The notes below the pieces were generated by a model. That model was not told the origin of the DNA. It saw only the letters and a program-made list of their open reading frames with translations, and searched no databases. Made by a program: the position numbers and the translations under genes. From NCBI GenBank assembly GCA_950097015.1, contig CATNEN010000030.1, positions 326,001-390,000 on the forward strand: a stretch of DNA of 64,000 nt. Reading direction: 5' to 3'. Origin of the DNA: Macrostomum hystrix. Lineage: Eukaryota; Platyhelminthes; Macrostomidae. This document shows, piece after piece, positions 57,135 through 64,000 of this stretch (positions are counted from its first letter, which is position 1; every line of letters begins with the position of its first letter).

Positions 57135-60100
57135 ATGCGACAGGAGCACAAGCTGGTTGCTGGCATTCTGGCAGCTGCGGTTCTGATGCTGCTGTACTTC
57201 GGTGTCAGCCGGCGACCAACTAGGACACCCGTGGCAACCGACGACCACAAGAAGACGCCCCCGGTGATGCCGGCGGGCAGTCAGAAGGACGCATCGAATG
57301 TGCTCATCAAAACAGAACTGTACACAATGCGCCAGGTGAACGTATCCATCAGGCACAATGACGTGCGTCTGCACCTGAGCCTGGTTGCCGTGGAGCCCAG
57401 AAAGCACATTGAAGCCAGGGTGCCATCGGTGCTGCTGCTGCACGGTCACGAACAGACGGCCATGATGTGGGAGAAGATTGGCACCCTGCAGGTGCTCGGC
57501 GACACGGGACATCGGGCCTACGCTATCGACCTGCCAGGTGAGTGAGTTTAAGTCGACTGAAAGAACGCAATAACTTTGCTAGATACTTTCTCGTTATATT
57601 ACTTCCCACGTGTGAGTAGTAAAAGCGAAGACATTTTGTTCCTCAATAGAATGAAAATGAAGCTCTTTAAGAGAAACATGAAAAAATGAATGCGGGCCGC
57701 CATTTTGAGTTGATTCGGTCGACAAATTTTAATTTTCAATTCCTCGCGTGCCCGACAATGCATTTGAATTGTAGAAACACGAGTTAGAGACGCACCGTTA
57801 GTGATTCGCGCGAGATTGTACAATAAATATATTATTCAGTCAGCTAAAAACTAGCAGGGTTATATTTCCCCGAAATGCATCCTAGCAGTTTATAATTCAT
57901 AGTCTATTTTTTCTTTAATTAGTGACTGATCTGATAAAAAAACATTCAGCATCAACTTGAAGAAATAATCTTTTACTAACAATCTCTGATCACTCTCTAA
58001 TCACTCTCTAATCACTCTCTAATCACTCTCTGATCAATCTCTGATCACTCTCTGATCTCTCTCTGATCACTCTCTGAACACTCTCTGATCACTCTCTGAT
58101 CACTCTCTGATCACTCTCTGATCTCTCTCTGATCTCTCTCTGAACACTCTCTGATCACTCTCTGAACACTCTCTGATCACTCTCTGATCACTCTCTAATA
58201 ACTCTCTGATCACTCTCTGATCACTCTTTGATCACTCTCTAATCACAATCTAATCACTCTCTGATCACTCTCTGATCTCTCTCTGATCACTCTCTAATCA
58301 CAATCTAATCACTCTCTGATCACTCTCTGATCACTCTCTGATCTCTCTCTGATCACTCTCTGAACACTCTCTGATCACTCTCTGATCACTCTCTGATCAC
58401 TCTCTGATCTCTCTCTGATCACTCTCTGATCACTCTCTGATCACTCTCTAATCACTCTCTAATCACAATCTAATCACTCTCTGATCACTCTCTAATTACT
58501 CTCTAATCACAATCTAATCACTCTCTGATCACTCTCTAATCACTCTCTAATTACTCTCTGATCACTCTCTAATCACTCTCTAATCACTCTCTAATCACTC
58601 TCTGATCACTCTCTAATCACTCTCTAATTACTCTCTAATCACAATCTAATCACTCTCTGATCACTCTCTAATCACTCTCTAATTACTCTCTGATCACTCT
58701 CTAATCACTCTCTAATTACTCTCTGATCACTCTCTAATCACTCTCTAATCACTCTCTAATCACTCTCTGATCACTCTCTAATTACTCTCTGATCACTCTC
58801 TAATCACTCTCTAATCACTCTCTAATCACTCTCTAATCACTCTCTAATCACTCTCTAATCACTCTCTGATCACTCTTTAATCACCCTCTGATCACCCTCT
58901 GATCACTATCTGATTGTTGTTCATCGCGCACATGAAATTTATGTCCTTCATAACACGATTTCCATGTACGAGTGCAATTGACTATAAATGCATATTTTGA
59001 GTTAGTTGAGCAACTTTGTGCAGGCCATGAGGACAAATCGTACTGTCCTTGCTGAGCCAGCTTCTCCAGTCATTGCAGGGCAGATAACTTTTTATGTTTA
59101 TGAAGGCTGCAGAACAACCCTCATCACTTTTTTATCATAGGACTATCAGTGAAGTCTGACTCCTTCAGTAATAGTCATCTCTCAGGTTATAGTTGTTCTC
59201 CCTGTACGTAACCCGACATTAATTAACTGAACTCGACAAGAACAAGCAAAACCGATTTCAAATTTCATATCGCTTCTGTGGGCGGGGTTGATTCCAGAGC
59301 GAAAATGTTTTGCTCGTGGTCAAATTTATCCTCAACCCCTGTGGTTCTTTATCTGCTAATTAGGGAGGAAAATTACCTGCCCCCTAGAGCTTGTTCTTCC
59401 CTCTTCCAAGTCAACTCTGGCTCGCCCATCCATCCTTACTTTCTCCACCATAGCGGCATGATGAATCTGGACAGCACAGGGATCAATCTCTGGCTTTGTC
59501 ATTATCACCTGCGGCTTGGTCCGAACAAACTGCTCTGTTCTAATGCCTCTTTATAGGTGGGGCATAGGTTGACTGAAGGCTAACCTAGCAACCGAATCCC
59601 GATTGGGATCCCAATCCCAAGCAAGAATAGCGAGCCGGGATCGGAAAGTCAACTAAGCAGCTTAGTGAAGTTTCTTTGTCCGGCTGAGGAATTCGATTAG
59701 CAGGCTCGACTCATCATTTGATTTCCGCTTCTCTATGGGATATTGAAGTGACCATATTTGTCCGTTAATTCCGCTTGCTATTAGGACAGTGCTACAGTAC
59801 TTCATCGGTCTCTACCAACTGTCTGTGTCTCTCTACCAACTGTCTGTGTCTCTCTACCAACTGTCTGTATCTCTCTACCAACTGTCTGTGTCTCTCTACC
59901 AACTGTCTGTGTCTCTCTACCAACTGTCTGTGTCTCTACCAACTGTCTGTGTCTCTCTACCAACTGTCTGTGTCTCTACCAACTGTCTGTGTCTCTCTAC
60001 CAACTGTCTGTGTCTCTCTAACAACTGTCTGTGTCTCTCTACCAACTGTCTGTGTCTCTCTACCAACTGTCAGTGTCTCTCTACCAACTGTCAGTGTCTC

Positions 60101-63100
60101 TCTACCAACTGTCTGTGTCTCTCTACCAACTGTCTGTGTCTCTCTACCAACTGTCTGTGTCTCTCTACCAACTGTCTGTGTCTCTCTACCAACTGTCTGT
60201 GTCTCTACCAACTGTCTGTCTCTCTACCAACTGTCTGTGTCTCTACCAACTGTCTGTGTCTCTCTACCAACTGTCTGTGTCTCTCTACCAACTGTCTGTA
60301 TCTCTCTACCAACTGTCTGTGTCTCTCTACCAACTGTCTGTGTCTCTCTACCAACTGTCTGTGTCTCTCTACCAACTGTCTGTGTCTCTACCAACTGTCT
60401 GTGTCTCTCTACCAACTGTCTGTGTCTCTCTACCAACTGTCTGTGTCTCTCTAACAACTGTCTGTGTCTCTCTACCAACTGTCTGTGTCTCTCTACCAAC
60501 TGTCTGTGTCTCTCTACCAACTGTCTGTGTCTCTACCAACTGTCTGTGTCTCTCTACCAACTGTCTGTGTCTCTCTACCAACTGTCTGTGTCTCTCTACC
60601 AACTGTCTGTGTCTCTCTACCAACTGTCTGTGTCTCTCTACCAACTGTCTGTGTCTCTCTACCAACTGTCTGTGTCTCTCTACCAACTGTCTGTGTCTCT
60701 CTACCAACTGTCTGTGTCTCTCTACCAACTGTCTGTGTCTCTACCAACTGTCTGTGTCTCTACCAACTGTCTGTGTCTCTCTACCAACTGTCTGTGTCTC
60801 TCTACCAACTGTCTGTGTCTCTACCAACTGTCTGTGTCTCTCCCAACTGTCTGTGTCTCTACCAACTGTCTGTGTCTCAACCAACTGTCTGTGTCTCTCT
60901 ACCAACTGTCTGTGTCTCTACCAACTGTCTGTGTCTCTCCCAACTGTCTGTGTCTCAACCAACTGTCTGTGTCTATACCAACTGTCTGTATCTCTCTACC
61001 AACTGTCTGTGTCTCTCTACCAACTGTCTGTGTCTCTCTACCAACTGTCTGTGTCTCTCTACCAACTGTCTGTGTCCCTCTACCAACTGTCTGTGTCTCT
61101 ACCAACTGTCTGTGTCTCTCCCAACTGTCTGTGTCTCTACCAACTGTCTGTGTCTCTCTACCAACTGTCTGTGTCTCTACCAACTGTCTGTGTCTCTACC
61201 AACTGTCTGTGTCTCTCTACCAACTGTCTGTGTCCCTCTACCAACTGTCTGTGTCTCTACCAACTGTCTGTGTCTCTCCCAACTGTCTGTGTCTCTACCA
61301 ACTGTCTGTGTCTCTACCAACTGTCTGTGTCTCTCCCAACTGTCTGTGTCTCTACCAACTGTCTGTGTCTCAACCAACTGTCTGTGTCTCTACCAACTGT
61401 CTGTATCTCTCTACCAACTGTCTGTGTCTCTACCAACTGTCTGTGTCTCTCTACCAACTGTCAGTGTCCCTCTACCAACTGTCTGTGTCTCTACCAACTG
61501 TCTGTGTCTCTCCCAACTGTCTGTGTCTCTACCAACTGTCTGTGTCTCTACCAACTGTCTGTGTCTCTACCAACTGTCTGTGTCTCTCTACCAACTGTCT
61601 GTGTCTCTACCAACTGTCTGTGTCTCTCTACCAACTGTCTGTGTCTCTACCAACTGTCTGTGTCTCTACCAACTGTCTGTGTCTCTACCAACTGTCTGTG
61701 TCTCTCTACCAACTGTCTGTGTCTCTACCAACTGTCTGTGTCTCTACCAACTGTCTGTCTCTCTACCAACTGCCTGCGTCCCTCTACCAACTGTCTGTGT
61801 CTCTCTACCAACTGCCTGCGTCCTTCTACCAACTGTCTGTGTCTCTACCAATGTCCCTAAGCTCGATTCCGCGGCGAGGCCATATTCATTTGGGGCGCAG
61901 TCGCGAAGAGAAGGCTTGGGGGCTTGTCGTGCAGTTTAGGCTCTTGAGGGCCGACCTACAAAGCACATTACAAAATGTACGCTGCCTGACGATGAGAAAG
62001 TCAGGGCAGATGTACACACCTGTGGGAGCGTGTGTCTGCGTACGGTATCTGTGTGCGTGTGTGCTCAGGAGTCAGCGAAATGGACAGAATTGCCTCCTCA
62101 CTGGCTGCGGGTCTAGTGTCACCAAATGCAGCCCTCCCGCAATTATTATTATTATTATTACTATTATTGTTATTCTACCTCACTCTGTTCCTCAGGCTCT
62201 GGCAGCACCCGGCTGATGGGCAAACTGGCGCATTCAGACTTCATGCAGGCTGTTGTTGACTATCTCGAACTTGACCGGCCAGTCATCGTGGCGCCCTCCA
62301 CCTCGGGAGTGTACGCCTTTGCCTACGCCCTGGAAGATGCGAGCAGCATGCGGTCACGGCTGTCGGGCTTCATCGGCCTGTCGCCATCGCATGCTCTGGC
62401 TTACAGACAGGAGGATTTCGCTCACTTCAAGGTGCGGATCTCCTATTATATCTATTTGAAGTCCCTAATTCCGAGAGTCGAGCCATGGATTTCTAAATCT
62501 GGGAGTCATGCTTCCCAATTTAGGTTTCAGCGAACCCAATTTAAGGAATCGCAATGGATCTCTCCTAAATCTTCTATCCATTATCCTAAATCCCGTATGC
62601 CATATCCCATACCGTAAAAGCCTAATTGACGTGCAATGTAATCCCGTTACCCTAAATCCAGTATCATAAGACCCAAATCCCGTATCCTAACCATGTATCA
62701 TAAACGCTGCATCCTAAATCCTGCATCCAAAATCCCATATCCAAAATCACGTATCCAAAATCATGTATCCAGAATTCCGTATCCTAAAACCCGTATCGTA
62801 AAACCAGTATCATATATCCTGCATCCTAATCCTGCATCCTAAATCCCTTATCCTTAATCCTGTATCCTAAATCCCGTATCCTAAATCTCGTATTCTAAAT
62901 CCCATATTCTAAATCCCGTATCCTAAATCCCATATTCTAAATCAAGAAACCAATGTCCCATTTTTCTGCATTGCATTTTTTATCCAAATCCGTATCCTAA
63001 ACCTAGGCTCCTTTATCTATTATCCTAAACCTAGGCTCCTTTATCTATTATCCTAAACCTAGGCTCCTTTATCTATTATCCTAAACCTAGGCTCCTTTAT

Positions 63101-64000
63101 CTATTATCCTAAACCTAGGCTCCTTTATCTATTATCCTAAACCTAGGCTCCTTTATCTATTATCCTAAACCTAGGCTCCTTTATCTATTATCCTAAACCT
63201 AGGCTCCTTTATCTATTATCCTAAACCTAGGCTCCTTTATCTATTATCCTAAACCTAGGCTCCTTTATCTATTATCCTAAACCTAGACTCCTTTATCTAT
63301 TATCCTAAACCTAGGCTCCTTTATCTAGTATCCTAAACCTAGGCTCCTTTATCTAGTATCCTAAACCTAGGCTCCTTTATCTATTATCCTAAACCTAGAC
63401 TCCTTTATCTATTATCCTAAACCTAGACTCCTTTATCTATTATCCTAAACCTAGGCTCCTTTATCTATTATCCTAAACCTAGGCTCCTTTATCTATTATC
63501 CTAAACCTAGGCTCCTTTATCTATTATCCTAAACCTAGGCTCCTTTATCTATTATCCTAAACCTAGGCTCCTTTATCTATTAATCCTAAACCTAGGCTCC
63601 TTTATCTATTATCCTAAACCTAGGCTCCTTTATCTATTATCCTAAACCTAGGCTCCTTTATCTATTATCCTAAACCTAGGCTCCTTTATCTATTATCCTA
63701 AACCTAGGCTCCTTTATCTATTATCCTAAACCTAGGCTCCTTTATCTATTATCCTAAACCTAGGCTCCTTTATCTATTATCCTAAACCCCTAAGTATCCT
63801 ATGACCCGCATTTCGCAAGCGCAAGTTCCGTGTCTCCAGTCTATCTCGCTATCTTAAATCCAGGGTTCCGAATCTGATTGCAGGGTCAGTAAAAACTTCG
63901 CTCGTAAATGGCTTCAATTATCTAATTTCCCAGAGAGTGTACGCTGTTCTAATGTACGGCACAGAGGACGATCTGCCAGGTGAGGAGGCCTACAAGCGAT
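57135..64000 (+). CDS. abhd14: ABHD14-type alpha/beta hydrolase, partial at window end
   Basis: Exons 57135-57537, 62196-62431 and 63934 to beyond 64000, phases 1 then 0, all in frame. ABHD14A/B are small alpha/beta-hydrolase-fold proteins; ABHD14B has lysine deacetylase activity toward acetyl-CoA formation, and ABHD14A is membrane-anchored. Here an N-terminal membrane anchor (LVAGILAAAVLMLLYFGVS, about 7-25) points to the A type. VLLLHGHEQTAMMW (oxyanion region, His103-Gly104) and DLPG follow. The nucleophile elbow PSTSGVYA puts the Ser at about 171, and GFIGLSPSHALAY comes next. The last visible exon reads VLMYGTEDD, where the catalytic Asp is expected. The His and the C-terminus lie outside the window. 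The ATG follows a possible acceptor (ATCACAG), so an upstream noncoding exon is likely. Introns of 4.7 and 1.5 kb are nearly all minisatellite. Confidence 0.85.
57985..58915. repeat. 11-bp minisatellite (CTCTCTGATCA) in ABHD14 intron 1
   Basis: About 85 copies with interspersed CTCTCTAATCA, ATCTCTCTCTG and CACAATCTAAT variants in higher-order blocks. Confidence 0.96.
59806..61852. repeat. 2.05-kb 19/21-bp minisatellite abutting a SINE-A
   Basis: About 98 copies of CTCTCTACCAACTGTCTGTG T (21 bp) mixed with a 19-bp form lacking one CT. Its right edge passes directly into the tRNA-like part of a SINE-A copy. Long pseudo-frames on both strands (up to 813 codons) arise from the repeat. Confidence 0.97.
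61848..62140 (+). mobile_element. SINE-A copy in ABHD14 intron 1
   Basis: CCAATGTCCCTAAGCTCGAT TCCGCGGCGAGGCC is the B-box region. The body continues to GAATTGCCTCCTCACTGGCT and CACCAAATG, followed by (ATT)n. It ends about 55 bp before the exon 2 acceptor. Confidence 0.8.
62570..62990. repeat. Degenerate 12-14 bp repeat (ATCCTAAATCCCGT)
   Basis: About 30 imperfect units, older and more diverged than the array that follows it and probably its ancestor (shared TATCCTAAA). Confidence 0.85.
62990..63790. repeat. 28-bp homogeneous minisatellite in ABHD14 intron 2
   Basis: About 28 copies of ATCCTAAACCTAGGCTCCTT then TATCTATT, almost identical. CCTAGG is palindromic. It ends about 140 bp before exon 3. 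Confidence 0.97.

Noticed and set aside
59775-62216. 813-codon plus-strand frame and shorter antisense frames
   Set aside because: Made entirely of the 19/21-bp repeat plus a SINE; the real ABHD14 exon only begins at 62196.

Overview
This is genomic DNA from a bilaterian animal. Genes are split by spliceosomal introns with GT-AG ends, tRNA-derived SINEs, miniature inverted-repeat elements and a candidate solo LTR are scattered through it, and the recognisable genes are animal families. These are a synaptotagmin-type double-C2 protein, a BMPER/crossveinless-2 protein, a DEG/ENaC channel, a Venus-flytrap receptor and ABHD14. GC content is moderate and several introns are only 60-120 bp. A lophotrochozoan, perhaps a free-living flatworm, is my guess; nothing in the window fixes the taxon.

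Layout. 380-12541 (-): three-exon synaptotagmin-like gene whose two introns are packed with minisatellites plus a dead non-LTR retrotransposon RNase H fragment. 12600-15400: intergenic, two minisatellites. 15407-17864 (+): two-exon gene of unknown function; its intron holds a copy of an exon fragment of the next gene. 19887-24121 (+): four-exon, 1000-residue mitofusin/Fzo-like dynamin-superfamily GTPase with a TATA box. 25522-25959 (+): small tryptophan-rich helical protein. 26814-30848 (-): six-exon receptor with two tandem Venus-flytrap domains, one transmembrane helix and a proline-rich tail. 31881-33034: two MITEs end to end. 33164-47227 (-): nine-exon BMPER/cv-2 gene (VWC repeats, VWD, C8, TIL), with introns full of SINEs, MITEs and repeats. 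50127-50943: GC-rich candidate solo LTR touching the 3' end of the next gene. 50952-53827 (-): DEG/ENaC channel with a 9-nt candidate microexon. 57135 to beyond 64000 (+): ABHD14-type alpha/beta hydrolase, cut by the window end, with three very large minisatellites in its introns.

Two features dominate. First, about 15 kb (near a quarter of the window) is minisatellite, in over 20 unrelated arrays with units of 11-47 bp; almost every large intron has its own. Second, splice-phase bookkeeping exposes four single-base +1 frame slips in three otherwise intact genes (near 28544, 30225, 34491 and 51216), most simply insertion errors of a long-read assembly. The genes are not an operon. Several are cell-surface or secreted signalling proteins, but I see no shared pathway. 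The most interesting product is the single-pass double-Venus-flytrap receptor, whose tail carries a Homer-type PPxxF motif.
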